A stretch of DNA of 64,000 bases, taken from assembly GCA_017163975.1 (NCBI GenBank), contig JAFFSR010000251.1:5022001-5086000 (forward strand). The letters run 5' to 3'. The DNA is from Anastatus disparis. Lineage: Eukaryota; Arthropoda; Insecta; Hymenoptera; Eupelmidae. The stretch's first letter is position 1, and each line of letters starts with the position of its first letter. Below the pieces are notes generated by a model that worked only from the letters and a program-made list of their open reading frames with translations, was not told the origin of the DNA and searched no databases. The position numbers and the translations under genes were made by a program. Positions 40,301-51,400 of this stretch are shown one piece after another.

Positions 40301-43300
40301 TCTCTATTTGGCCAACTAAAGTTGTACCTGTTATTTCCAACCCTTCTTTCTCTCTCTCTCTCTCTCTCTCTCTGTCTCACTCCTTCTCTCTTTCAGGTCG
40401 AAAATCTTCAGAGTTCAAGTTATTTTTTTTCCTCACCCTCTTTATTTTCTTTTACTAACAAATTGATTCTATTCGTTAAAATGTATCGAATTAATTATTT
40501 CTTTTGTTTTTTTTACGATGAACGCACAAATTATTAATTAAATTTTTTTTGCTTTAACCCAATGGATCTTCGATAAAATATTATATTATCTATAATTCAG
40601 ATGAAATTTATGAAATTACGAAAGATGATTTAAGAGTTTGGCTTTTGTTTTTTGTTTATGTATATTATTTATGAGTATCCAACTAAAGCTCATTTACTGA
40701 ATGACTTTATAGAGCTAGCAATTTTATTTGATGATTCTGTAAGATTCTTCCAATTTTGTAACATTGCACGTTAATTTTAATCGGGAAAATAAATGAACAG
40801 TTGTTAAATTAATTATTAAACAGTTTGTATATAACCAATTAGATTTTTACGTCACTATCGTTACGCTTTAAAGGAGTAATTTTCAAAAATTTTCAAATTA
40901 TAGCAAAAAAAAATTTTTTTTTTCTTTTTTATTCTTTTTTTTTAACGATTATTAAAGTAGGAAGTGAATATAATGTTAAATCGCGAAGTACAAATGCACA
41001 ACTATAGCATAAGCAAATGATTACATAAGAATTCAACTTTTGCATATGCATTTTTCTTAGTAGTATAAGCGGCTATTGAAAGTATTTTAATAAATACTTT
41101 CAATAGTTTTAACGCATACATTAAATAACAATACTGTTTTTATTTGAAACTTTGTTAGAAACTAAGCAAACCTATCAAAATACCTGAGAAAGTATATAAA
41201 AACATTTAAATGTGAAACATTCATTATTTTAACGTTTAATCATTTTTATTGAAAAACTAATTTTTTTTTAATTCAAAAGGAAGGTGTGTCATTAAACAAT
41301 AATATACTTTTTTAATTACGCATGAAATATCAAAAAACAAACCTAATTTCCATTTATTCTTGGAAATATATAAGAAACAAAAAATAAGTTAATTCCGTGC
41401 ATCCATTCGTAGAAATCGCAAAAAAATAAAAAAAAAAGAATGTCACATTCACCAGGTTTTTCTAAAGATGAGTAGCAAGATTTTTACCATTCGTTGTTAT
41501 ACAATTGTATATTACATTTGCACCTTGCACATTTCGGCAGGATGCAACGAAGGCCTTTGATTAGACGTCTTCGTATAATTTTTGGCTAACGTTTCCGTTT
41601 CTAAGTTAGAATTAAGTTAGTTAAACAGTTGCTTATGAAAAAAGCTTGCAAAGCTCCTTTGATAAGTTTTAAAACTCTGGTATTATTATTGACCGCCTAC
41701 ATCCCGTCTTTAAATCTCCTATAAAACATTAATTTCACGGACAATCCTGACATTTTTGTTAAACCAAACGAAGGCTTAGATGCGCATTTTAGTTTTTTTT
41801 CCTTACAAAAAGTTTTAACTTAAAAAAATTGTTAAAAATAAAAATATACAAAATGAAAAGATCGTTGAGTGCGATAATTCTGGTTATTTGCTTGGAGGCG
41901 TTCCTCGTCAGTGCCGGGGTGAGAGAGAAATTAAGAATATAAATGTGTGATGATTAAATTGGTGATTAAGAGCCGGTGAGTGGCTCAGTCGGTAGAGCGT
42001 TGGATTCGTAATCTCGGGGCTCTGAGTTCGAATCCCGCTCTCGGCAGCCGATTGATAGAAGCACCACTGTAAGTTACACGTGCTTTGTTCCCAAACACAC
42101 TTACGAGCTCCGTCGCTGATTAGCATTACAAAATAGCATAAATATAGCGACGTTAAAGAAGAATAAAAAAAAAAAATTGGTGATTAATATATTGAAAATA
42201 AATTTTGTGTTTGTGCCATTATTTTTTGTGTGTTTTTAGCCACCCGAATGGATCAGTGCGGAAATTCTTGAAATGGTACAATCTGACAAACAAAGATGCA
42301 TGAAAGAACACGGTACTACTGAGGGTAAGTAACACATCAATATAGCAAAGTTTATTTTTCATTATTTTAAATTAAAATAAAAGATATGAAATAATGATGA
42401 AAATTAAATTTAGACATTGATAGATGATTTTTTGAATAGCATCAAATTGCTATTGACTACTTGATCCATTAGAATAATTAATCATTAATGAATGATTAAT
42501 TAAAAAGAGGGTTAAATAATTTTCTTAAATTTTTTAGCTCTAATTGATGAGGTAAACAACGGTCACTTGCCAGATGACAAAGCCATAACTTGCTATATGC
42601 ATTGTCTTTTCGAAGCTTTCAGTTTGGTAGGATATCGTATTATAAAAACATATTAAATTCATGTGTATAAATTTGATAATTAAAATAAAGAGAAAAAAAA
42701 TGTTTTTAATATATATTGCAGGTAGACGATGACGGCGATCTTGAGGTAGAAATGTTAGTCGGTTTCTTGCCTGAGAATATGCAAAGCGTCGCCGCTGAAT
42801 TGGTCGAGGCATGTGCTAAACTCAAAGGTACAGATCCATGCAATACAATGTACGTTATGGCTAAGTGTGTTCAAGATAAACGTCCTGATGTAAGTAACAA
42901 TTGAAGAAAAAATTTATGAATTTCATTATTTTCACTTTATCGACATCCCTCTTTTATACTTTTTCATTTTTCCAAAAAAAACTTTTTATTTCTTTTGCAG
43001 CTTTGGTTCATGTTGTAAGAGGTATCAGGTGTAATTTCGAAAGAAGACGGATGACATCATGCATAGATATTAACCGTTTATTTGAAATCGTGACCCGAAA
43101 TATCTACCAATTATTGTTTACTTCGAATTAAAATAAAGAAAATTCGTTATAGCTTGTACATATAATTCTAATAAAATTACATGTAAACGTAAATATTGTT
43201 AAATAAAAATTCGATTTTGTTTATTATTGTAATATTGTACCTAATAAAAAGAAAATAAATTTTATTTGAAAAAAAATCATATCTTTAAATCTTAAAAAAA

Positions 43301-46300
43301 TATACGTAAAACAATTTTCATGGTGTTGTTTATAATGATTTATTTGCCTTGTTAAACAAACTAATCATTATTTTAGTGTTATTTACATAAATATAAAATA
43401 AAAAAAAATTTAAGCGCAATCAAGGCACATCGAACTCATGCGAACGAATGAATATATTTAAAAAAATTAAGAAAAGGAATAAAACGAGATAATAGAAGCT
43501 GCCAAAAGAAAATAATGCGGAAAGCCCTAATAAAACGCATTTAGGGCCTAAAGTAGCGACAAACTAAAATTAGTCGACTCCAATTACGAACTGCAGACGG
43601 CTTTTTATTCGGAATGGTTAAAAATACCGAGAGAAATTTTTTTATCACAATAGTTATAATGTAATTATCCAATACATTTATTTTAACGATATCGAATAAG
43701 TATAATTAAGTGTTTATGAAATCTATGCATTAAAAAAAAATAATTCGATTTAAATTATTCGTGTGAAATGTTCTTTGAAATATTTAATTGATTCATAAGC
43801 TGAACAGCTTTAAAAATATGGTAATTTTATTACTTATAAAACAAGATAACTGTAATTTTGACCAGTTCGATTTCCAAAAATACGATCAACGCAAAACATA
43901 AAAAATTTAAGTTTACATTGATGAGCAGGAAATTATTCAATGATTTTCAATAAAATTGATTAATTAGATATTCTATTTCATTTGACTATTTACGTCATTA
44001 AAGCAGATATTCTGTTTATACGTATTGTATATTTTATATTTCAGATGCATTACTCTAAAATTACGTGTATCACATGAATCATGAGTACACGGGCTTTTAA
44101 TTGGTATCATTTTACTTGTGTGCACCTTAATAACTCAACAAGAATATTAAAAAGGGATATAATTATCGAATCAATCGAGAACTATTCAAATACTTAATTT
44201 ATAATTTAATAGATATTCAATTTATTAAAATGAGATAAATTTTTATTTGATCGCGAAAAAAGCGATAATCAAATAATAATAAATACCCGTGAAACGAAAA
44301 ATCAATGAAGGTGTAAAAAATTTCTCTCTGTATACAGAAAAATATTATAACTAACTACAAAAAATTTTTCATCGTGCAATAAAAAAATGTCAAAAAGACA
44401 AAAAAATAATAACAAACAACAATAACAATAACAGCAACAAGAACAATAAAATGATGAACCTCGACGTTTGTAGGTACCTTAAGGTCAATCGAATGTATAG
44501 CAGCAGAGGTGGCAAGTGTTTGTCCAGCCTCTTTTGCACCTTGGCCAGTGTTTCCACTATTATTGCTGCTACTATTGTTGGCATTGACATTAGGTAGAGA
44601 GCCAGCTCTATATTGATTGCCCAAATTAATGTGTAGATGTTTACCACTTGATTGTGGTGGACTTGCACCTGCACTTTTAACAGATAATGGCCTTGATGGT
44701 GCTGCTTCTGCTGCTGCAGTTTTTGATGTATTTGCACCGGTTGGACTTGCACCCACCGAACTGCTTGCCGATGCCGCCTTCGCAATAATTTTTTATCAAA
44801 TATTCAAATTCTTTTTCTTTTTCTTTTCAAAAAATAAACGATCGAAATAATCTTAACGGGGATGGAATTGATTTTTTTTTTTAATGAAAAAAAAAACTTA
44901 ATTTAGATACCTAATAGTTTTTTTGTTAATATTCAGAGATATATTCTGAATAATTAAATAATACATTTCGTTAATAACACGAAACATTTTAATATTTCAT
45001 TAATTATGTAATATTCTATATAAATTAGGTGATATTATCTTTTATCGTCATTTATTATATGCCTGACATTACTAGAGACATTAATTATTCCTAATGGAAT
45101 TTTTTTTTGGCATGAGAAATGAAATCTTTAAAATAACGGTTTTGTTTATTCTCTGCATTAATATGGCGTTTTTGTCCCAAAAACGTTGTATTTAATGATT
45201 GCAATGGATTTAAATTAACTTTATTTATTAAATATAGGTTATTTTTAAGTTTATTATCTATCACCGTGAGTTAAACAAATATACAATATATTTATTACAT
45301 AATTCAGTAATAAGACATTTGCATTCGTTCGAAAATGTTTATCGTAAATGACACGCGGTCTGATTAAACCCTAACCTTTTTCTACTTATTGAACAACTCA
45401 ATTTTTTATTTAAATTTTAAAATTAATGGAGAAAACTTTTTAATAAAAACTTCGTTAGTACATGTGAAAAATCATTTGAAAAAAAAACAATTTTATTTTT
45501 ATAAATTAATATTTGATAGTTGAGATCGTCAGTGGCTTATTCGGTAGAACGATGGATCCGTAATCTCGAGGTCCCGAGTTCGAATCCTGCTCTCGACCGA
45601 TTGATACAAGCACCACTGTACATTACATGTGCTGAAGTTCACAAACACACTGACAATCTCCGTCGCTAATTAGCATCGCAATGATAGCATAATTACAACG
45701 ACGTTAAAAAAAATAAAAAGGTAAAAATTAGAAGATGGAAGCACTTGTTTACATTTTGGCAAAGTGAAAAGTGCTACGTTACTTTTTACCTTAAGGAAAT
45801 AGGTATGAAAAGTAATAAGTATAAAAAAGGAAAGATCCTTTAAAGAATGTAAATAAATATGCGAGCTTGATGTATGTACGCAATAGTATTATAACAAAAC
45901 AGCAGCAATAATAGCAGCAGTAGCACGCGTAGCTGAACAACACGCGCGAGAGGAAAAAAAGAAGAAAAAAAAGGCGAAATAAAGAGAAAGAAAGATAGAG
46001 CTCCGAATGATCGGCCGGGTAAAAGACACGGACACATATAAAGGTAGCGATAAGGAAAGAAAGAAAGAGAGAGAAGGGAAATGAGTGAGTAGCTGCAGGG
46101 GGCTATTGGTAAGAGGGGGGAGGGAAGAGGGAAGATGAGAGAAGTCGCGAAGAGCAAGAAACATCGAGGATAGAGAAGGAGAAAAGAATAAAGGGCAAAA
46201 TGTAACTTACCCTACTAGTGACATCGGAGACCTCTTTCATAATCTGTTCAAATCTAGCAGTCTCTTCTGCCTGCTTTTGATTAAGCAAGGCAATTTTTTC

Positions 46301-46324
46301 ACTGAATTTCCGGGGATTCGCCAT
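28397..46324 (-). CDS. CRTC: CREB-regulated transcription coactivator (CRTC/TORC)
   Basis: Fourteen minus-strand exons: 46211-46324, 44478-44777, 37111-37384, 35805-35931, 35479-35629, 34675-34773, 33957-34004, 32867-33103, 30933-31058, 30715-30858, 29726-29791, 29052-29120, 28819-28972 and 28397-28662. They join in frame to 724 residues. The N-terminus ([20 protein letters not shown]) is the conserved CREB-binding coiled-coil domain of the family. [13 protein letters not shown] in exon 3 matches the SIK-phosphorylated 14-3-3 site of vertebrate CRTC1/2 (phospho-acceptor about S207). RPRSSCEMP and GSLPDLSN with PLPTPLD match the regulatory middle region. A Gln/Ser/Pro-rich stretch leads to the C-terminal activation domain ending [14 protein letters not shown]. 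Family knowledge: dephosphorylated CRTC enters the nucleus and activates CREB targets in feeding, stress and memory. Oddities: an eight-His run in exon 4, a 16-residue micro-exon at 33957-34004 that may be optional, and an odorant-binding protein gene inside intron 2. Confidence 0.96.
29726..29791 (-). other. CRTC: CRTC 22-residue exon ([20 protein letters not shown])
   Basis: Phase-0 exon with clean acceptor (CATCATTAG) and a GTGATA donor. It precedes the exon starting MDSPSTT. Removing it would keep the frame, so it could be alternatively used. Confidence 0.7.
30097..30520 (+). mobile_element. tRNA-derived SINE, copy C, split by a palindromic MITE
   Basis: The head and body (30097-30249) and the 3' end (30487-30520, ending CGACGTTAAAT) are contiguous in sequence once the insertion 30250-30486 is removed. 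The restored junction AGCATCGTAATGATAG matches copies D and F. It lies in a CRTC intron, antisense to CRTC. Confidence 0.9.
30250..30486. mobile_element. 237-bp near-perfect palindromic MITE (CACTGTTAAAAAA termini)
   Basis: The two halves are reverse complements over most of their length, from CACTGTTAAAAAATACATG at the left to its complement ending AACAGTG. It sits inside a SINE. Comparison with intact SINE copies gives exact borders and a 2-bp AT duplication (or none). No coding capacity. CACTG ends with a short duplication do not settle the superfamily. Confidence 0.85.
31120..32760. repeat. degenerate repetitive block around a palindromic element, in a CRTC intron
   Basis: On both sides of the inner element (31120-31479 and 32303-32760) the same diverged words recur in both orientations: GAAATTCA, TTCATCTGAA, AATTCACGTTAATTTC. 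This looks like an old satellite-like or repeat-rich element later interrupted by the 31480-32302 element. I cannot define its ends. Confidence 0.45.
31480..32302. mobile_element. 823-bp palindromic element built from TGTAAATAACTG-type words
   Basis: The ends are CCCATATGGAAA and its reverse complement TTTCCATATGGG. Matching subterminal blocks, TGTGGGAATTGAGACATAAA near 31578 and its complement near 32205, lie inverted. Between them are dozens of 10-12-bp words of the TGTAAATAACTG type in both orientations. No coding frame. This is consistent with a non-autonomous DNA transposon whose interior expanded as a minisatellite. The target-site duplication is not clear. Confidence 0.8.
33957..34004 (-). 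other. CRTC: candidate CRTC micro-exon ([16 protein letters not shown])
   Basis: A 48-nt phase-0 exon with a TTTTGCAG acceptor and a GTTAGT donor. It fits in frame between 34675-34773 and 32867-33103, and skipping it also keeps the frame. Its cysteine is unusual for this Ser/Gln/Pro-rich part of CRTC. Confidence 0.55.
36561..36745 (+). mobile_element. tRNA-derived SINE, copy D
   Basis: Head GAGGTCTTCAGTGGCTCC with box A, GAGTTCGAATCCCGC box B, CAAGCACTACTGTACGTTAC body, GCATCGTAATGATAGCATAA and ACAGCGACGTTAAAT end. An A-rich tail follows and then a palindrome. It lies in a CRTC intron. Confidence 0.92.
36773..36955. repeat. compound palindrome next to SINE copy D
   Basis: Outer inverted words GTATCAAA and TTTGATAC enclose two adjacent hairpins. 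36792-36827 has ~16-bp arms starting GAACAAAAAAGAAATT. 36828-36912 has ~27-bp arms starting GTAAGTTAATTCGATATT. Probably a small non-autonomous element. Confidence 0.7.
39359..39450. repeat. GA/CT inverted purine-pyrimidine tract
   Basis: A (GA)-rich tract from 39359 to about 39407 is followed after GTTGCA by a complementary CT-rich tract, so the pair can form a long imperfect hairpin. Confidence 0.8.
40343..40375. repeat. CT microsatellite
   Basis: Uninterrupted TCTCTC repeat of about 30 bp within the GA/CT-rich part of CRTC intron 2. Confidence 0.9.
41073..41106. repeat. perfect 34-bp hairpin
   Basis: CTATTGAAAGTATTT and its exact reverse complement are separated by TAAT, giving a 15-bp stem and 4-nt loop. 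It lies in CRTC intron 2, about 750 bp before the odorant-binding protein gene. Confidence 0.9.
41853..43018 (+). CDS. classic odorant-binding protein, ASP1/OBP1-like (OBP83a group)
   Basis: Exons 41853-41918, 42240-42324, 42538-42626, 42722-42889 and 43001-43018 close in frame (141 residues). The first exon is a signal peptide ending about SAG22. Six cysteines at 42, 69, 73, 111, 120 and 129 give C-X26-C-X3-C-X37-C-X8-C-X8-C, the classic OBP pattern. [25 protein letters not shown] and the C-terminal PDLWFML closely follow honey-bee ASP1 (OBP1) as I remember it. Family role: a small secreted helical protein in antennal sensillar lymph that carries hydrophobic odorants or pheromones to receptors; the C-terminal tail takes part in pH-dependent ligand release. 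The gene lies wholly inside CRTC intron 2 on the opposite strand, and its own first intron carries a SINE. AATAAA occurs at 43132 and 43243. Confidence 0.95.
41970..42173 (+). mobile_element. tRNA-derived SINE, copy E, in OBP intron 1
   Basis: Full-length copy: AGCCGGTGAGTGGCTCAGTC head, GAGTTCGAATCCCGC box B, GATTAGCAT body, AGCGACGTTAAAG end and A-rich tail. It is flanked by a 14-bp duplication (AAATTGGTGATTAA) at 41956-41969 and 42174-42187. This is the cleanest tRNA-like head in the window and the intact duplication suggests a fairly young insertion. Confidence 0.95.
43019..44477. other. OBP 3' UTR and remainder of CRTC intron 2
   Basis: AATAAA hexamers at 43132-43137 and 43243-43248 suit the odorant-binding protein transcript. 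The rest is AT-rich intron without a visible gene or repeat. Confidence 0.6.
45521..45706 (+). mobile_element. tRNA-derived SINE, copy F, with an extended 3' tail
   Basis: Head GAGATCGTCAGTGGCTTATT, box B GAGTTCGAATCCTGC, body and AACGACGTTAAAA end as in other copies. After the A-rich linker comes an extra segment (45737-45800) that is also found next to copy H. It lies in CRTC intron 1. Confidence 0.9.
45737..45800 (+). repeat. SINE 3' extension shared with 63373-63422
   Basis: Fifty bases starting GGAAGCACTTGTTTACATTT are identical, in reverse complement, to 63373-63422. The match resumes past a TTAA as TTAAGGAAATAGGT, which at the other locus lies beyond a MITE insertion. The segment contains AGCACTT and AAGTGCT in inverted orientation. 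Confidence 0.85.
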
Positions 46325-48446
46325 TGTGATGATGGCCGCTGTTACCGCTGCCGCCGCCGCGCGGTTATCGCGCCGCGCGCCGCCGCTCCAAACAACAAGA
46401 AGCCAGCACCAGCTCCGAATCTAAAGACGCGCCAATAATTATTGGTAGTCCTCTTAGCGGTTTATGGCTAACAGCCGCCACCGCACAAGGACTACTAATT
46501 TTTCTTTGACTAATAGTAGCCGTTCTTATCTTCTTATTTTTGACAAATTTGTACGAATGCTTATCGAAAAAACTATTGCTACAATTTGACTTTAATGCAC
46601 GATTTAATACAGACGTATTAAATGATGATTGTAATTTAAAGGCTTGCGTTGAATCGTTGTTATGGATGATTAGCCGGTTTTGTTGTTTATATCTCGTTGA
46701 TTGTACTGCTGGCACAAAACTCGCGCACTCGATTATTTTTCTCCGCATCAGCGCGCGCTCTCCCTCAGATTCTACTCGCACATATCCACACTACTCTCTC
46801 TTTCCCTTTCGCACACGCGTAGCAGTAGCAGCAGCTGCAGGCAGGCAAGAGCAGAGCAGCAAACCAGGCAAAGCATATACCAATTGCCACTACTTGCTTT
46901 TCCTATATTTCAAGAATAATATCAGCGCCCTCTTGTTCCCTAAATTTGTAGTTTGAGCTTTTTATGTGTTTTATACACGTATATATATGCAACTCGACTC
47001 GAAACTCCTCTGATCGAGGAATATGTATAACGTTCCTCGGACACACGAGAAGCTAGATAACTCTCTCTTTCTCTATCCTCGTTTACACAGCCGTAGGCTA
47101 TGAAGAACACACACGTACGTGCTTCTTGTATATGCGCACTATAGTGCGCGCCAACATGATAAACAAGCTTCTCTCTCTTTTTATTCTAAATGCCTGCTTA
47201 TTCTTCCACGACGTCCGTTTTAACATAAATTTCCAACTTTTATTTTAAAATCCATGCACATTATTCTTTAACTTCTAGAATTCTCGTTTTACTCTTCTTT
47301 CTTAACCACACGAGGACATAAAGACGGCATCTTTCTTGCTTTGATGCGCGCGCGCACACACATTCACACATGCGAGAAAATATACAATTCTTCTAGACGA
47401 TGTGATGATGTCCGCCTCGCCCTCTTCTTCCTCTTTAAAGAGGCTTCTATATAATGTTTATACTGTCTTGTCTCTTAAATAATATTATTATGCTTGATGC
47501 GATGTGATATTTTACAAGGCACAACCAAAGAGAAAGAGAGAGAGAGAGACAAGGAAAAGGTTCTCCGGAGCAAGAGTAGAGAGTTCTATATATTACAACA
47601 ACAAAACAACGTCTTGTCTGCGCGCGCGCGCCCGTTACTACTGATATGCGCCGTACCAGCTCCAAAAAACCAACACGGTGCTGGCTCTGCCTATTAACCA
47701 TAAGTACATAGATAGTATATAAATATATATATATATACATATGTATATGCACAACAGTGCGCGCGCAGTTTATGAAGTTTACTAGATTACCAACTAAAGA
47801 TCATAACCGTAACTCCACTTGCAGCGCGAGCGAGCGGAGCGCGAACACGTCCGAATTTAACACGTTATATATATACGTTTGTATGTGTATTGAAATGTTA
47901 AGAAAAGAATGTTTGTGCACTCTTTTGCACACACTGTAGCTCTCTGTTCTTGTCCTCCGCATTCTTGACCGCGTATTCGTTTATTATATCGTGCACTTTT
48001 AAGAAAATATTAGTTGTAAAAAAGAGTGCAAACAAATTTTTTGACTATAAATGTGTTAGTTTAGTAAAAATCATTTTTGTGTGTGTATATTTTTATTTCG
48101 GTATTTTCAAAAACTCGCTTTTTTATTTGCTTGACAAAAAATTGCAAAGTTGGTCATGTCCTCATTTTTTTTAGGTTAGATTTTGGTTAGATGTATCATA
48201 AAGAGTAGGTATATTTATTCCTTCAGAATATAAATAAAAATTAAGGTCGGTTGTGAATATTTTTAAGCAGTGAAGTGGATTTTTTATTTGCAGAGCAGAC
48301 TGTTTTATTGTTTGTACGTCGATGGCCGACGATCTGCAAAAAAAATTTGTTAAAAAGATTTTTCCTCATGAACGAGATTATTTACAAAACATACGAACTT
48401 TGTCTAAGTTTGATTGATGAAGAGGATGTAAAGCAACAACAAGGCA
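46325..48446. promoter_or_regulatory. divergent promoter region and 5' UTRs of CRTC and MARF1
   Basis: Between the two start codons the DNA is markedly GC- and CpG-richer than elsewhere, most strongly at 46335-46400 next to the CRTC start and around 47090-47160, 47610-47640 and 47755-47850. It has GA-rich (47530) and AT-rich (47716-47745) simple repeats. Both 5' UTRs must lie here or in unseen upstream exons. In the MARF1 frame a stop at 48429 bounds the coding start. No TATA box or start site is claimed. Confidence 0.6.
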
Positions 48447-51400
48447 ATGGAAGGACTTGGAGAAAAGTTAATGGAATTACTTGCGGCCTTACCGCAACCA
48501 AATTTCGACCAAAAAGAATTAGTTGGAAATCATTTAGATGGTACTATAGAAATACACGAACATACAACAACAACATTAGATCAGGACGAAGGAGATGGAG
48601 AACAAGACGAGCCCAACATCCAGTCTTTGCAAAGTTGCTCAAAGAATTTCACAGATGACTTTACAAAACGATTGTTATATCAAGGTGATCCAACTATTGT
48701 TGCTGCAGCAGCAGCTGCTGCTGCAGTTAAGTTCCGTTCTAATTATTTACCACCTATTGGAGTTTTCTGGGATATTGAAAACTGCCAGGTTGAGTTTCTT
48801 TTATAATGTGTTTATTTTGTCTCTAAAAACTACTTAGTGAAATCTAATTACTTGTATTTTTGCAGGTTCCAAAGGGTCGTTCTGCCATGGCTGTAACTCG
48901 AGTCATTAGAGATAAGTTTTTTAATGGTTATAAAGAAGCTGAATTCATAGTTGTTTGTGATGTACAGAAAGAAAATAAACAAATAGTACAAGAGTTAAAT
49001 GACGCACAAGTAGATTTGATACACGTATCAGCTACTTGTAAGAATGCTGCTGACGAAAAGCTTCGACAATCCATTAGACGTTTTGCTGATACGCATGGTA
49101 GCCCATCAGCTATAATTTTAATATCTGGTGATATTAATTTTGCAGCTGATTTGAGTGACTTGCGGCATCGTAAAAAAATACATGTTATTTTATTGCACAA
49201 AGAAAATACTTCTGAAGCTTTGATTTTATGTGCAGACGAGCACTATGATTTTATCAAACTCTTGCAACCTCTTCCCTCTAGGACACCATCAAAAGTGAGT
49301 CTTAATTAAATAAATATAATTAATTATTAAAAAAAATTTATAATGAAAATAAGTTTTTTCAGGTGTCTGAATCATATGATCTTCTTGTTTGTAATCTTCC
49401 GGATGATAAAGACGTAGTCGGTATTAAACGTCGATTAAAACAATTGTCAAATAATTGCGGCGGTCGAGTGGTAAAAGTTCGTTCTAATGCTGCAGTTGTA
49501 AGATTCTTCTCCAAAGAATCAGCCGATAGGTAAAATAAAGCAGAAGATTTTTTTGAAAAATAAATGCGCGTATCATTGGTTTTCCCGCGAAATTTTCTAG
49601 CGTTGTAATAGCGGCAACAATGTAACCGTTTTATTCGCGAATCAGTTTAGTCAAGTTAAGATTCCAAATGTGCGAGAGCGGGGATGTCAACATAAATATA
49701 GAGTAACCAACATTTTCGAAGGTAGACGCCGACGTAACGGGCAAAGTGACACGCAATCGAAACGAATTAGTGAAAGCGGTTAAAATAATTCGGCGTCTAT
49801 TTAATAAAGATTTTATATTTTCATTATTATTGTTAATTTTTAAAGTTATTCAAACTTTTTAAGAATATTTATATCATTTGAGTAATAAATCTAATATTGG
49901 TCACGCCCGCATTTTAAATAATAAACTTGTTTCTCGCGAACAAACGTAATTTCAATTTCAAGATATTTTGATAAAAATTTAATCCATTCGACTTGTTATC
50001 TTGATTTTCATAATAGGGCACAGAAACGTATGCACGGAGAGTACGTCTTTGATTCAAAAATTAGTGTGAAATATTTAAAAGAAAAGGATACGAATTGCGG
50101 TTCAAAAAATCGAGGTAAATAGAAGTTCAAATTTATAAATTTATTTGTGTATATAAATATTAATATTCCGTTAAAATTGCCTACTAATGACCTTGACTTG
50201 TTTTCTTTTATTTTCTAATCTTTTAGCTTACACATCTTTTAATTTTACATATTAAATTTACTGAAGTAATTCTTTTATTACTCAATTTGATTTTAAATTA
50301 AAAATTTACTTTTATATCTTTCAACATTTAAATTTTATTATTTGGTATTTGAGTTTTATCATAATATTATTATAGTTATAGGAAATAATATTGTCCGAGA
50401 CAGCACAGCTAGTGAATCTGAAGCTGTTAACGAGTCTCCGAATGAAATGTATGGAGTAGCAAGTGCAATAGCAGGGGCCAGAAGCCTGCCAGGAACACCT
50501 CATTATCCAACAAGTTCTCCTGTTGTAGGAAATTACTCTGGTTGGAATGGACTTCATTGTGTTCCTCAAGGGTAAATTCATTTTCCATTTTTTAAAAAAA
50601 TTTTTTTAATTATTATTACTATTACATTTTAAATGATGAGAATTGAGATTGAGTCCTGGAGTCGCAGGTTGATTCTTTTGAGTCCTTGCTGATTCGGTCT
50701 ATGAATTTTAGAAGCTTTGATCTTATCTGAATTATTTGCAATCTATTATGTACTATAAGTAAATCAATAATTTTAACAATTATTAATTAGTGATTTATTC
50801 ATTTTCACAGAATATATCCTCCACCTCCAACATTTGTAAGATCTTACCTTCCAAATGATTCCAACAGATGTTATGCAGAACATGGCAGAAGTCAATCACC
50901 TCAGTTTTGGCAAATGACAAGTTCACAACAGGTACATCGTTATTGGGATGATCGCTGTAAGGTAACAAATCAGTTTAAGTTATTTATGAAACTTTGTTTC
51001 AATTAAATTGTAATCAAAAGAATTTAAAATATAAAAATATACTATGTAGGTTCGTGATTATGCAACCTCTGAAACATCAAGTTTTCGTTCTGGAAAGGTT
51101 CTTTCAACTCATATGAGAAATACTCCATTTTCCCAACAGTCGGACTGGAATCCAATTAGGCCTCCTTGGCCAGCTTCCTCAACTAGTCATAATAGTTCTT
51201 GTAAAAAAAATTTTAATTTTTTTAAAAATAATTATGTGTTTTTTAATTGAAAATTTAAAATTTTTTGAATTTGAAATTCTAGTATATAATCAATCTCATA
51301 AGCGACGAAGTCCATCACCAATGTATACATCTCAAAATCAAGATGTTAGTCATTGGAATGGTCAGGTAAAGAAAGTGACTATATTGTATCAATATAATGT

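Larger units (their letters stand above)
38440..40420. promoter_or_regulatory. GC-richer, GA/CT-rich region inside CRTC intron 2 (candidate internal promoter)
   Basis: This block is clearly richer in G+C and CpG than the rest of the intron (around 38440-38650, 39180-39550 and 40120-40240) and holds long GAGA and CTCT tracts. It resembles the promoter-like DNA at 46.3-48 kb. It could be an alternative CRTC start or an enhancer. No initiator or first exon can be named from sequence alone. Confidence 0.3.

Noticed and set aside
41970..42060. tRNA gene calls at the SINE heads
   Set aside because: Box A and box B are intact in several copies, but the anticodon stem does not pair properly, and the same non-tRNA body and A-rich tail always follow, with target-site duplications. 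These are SINEs.
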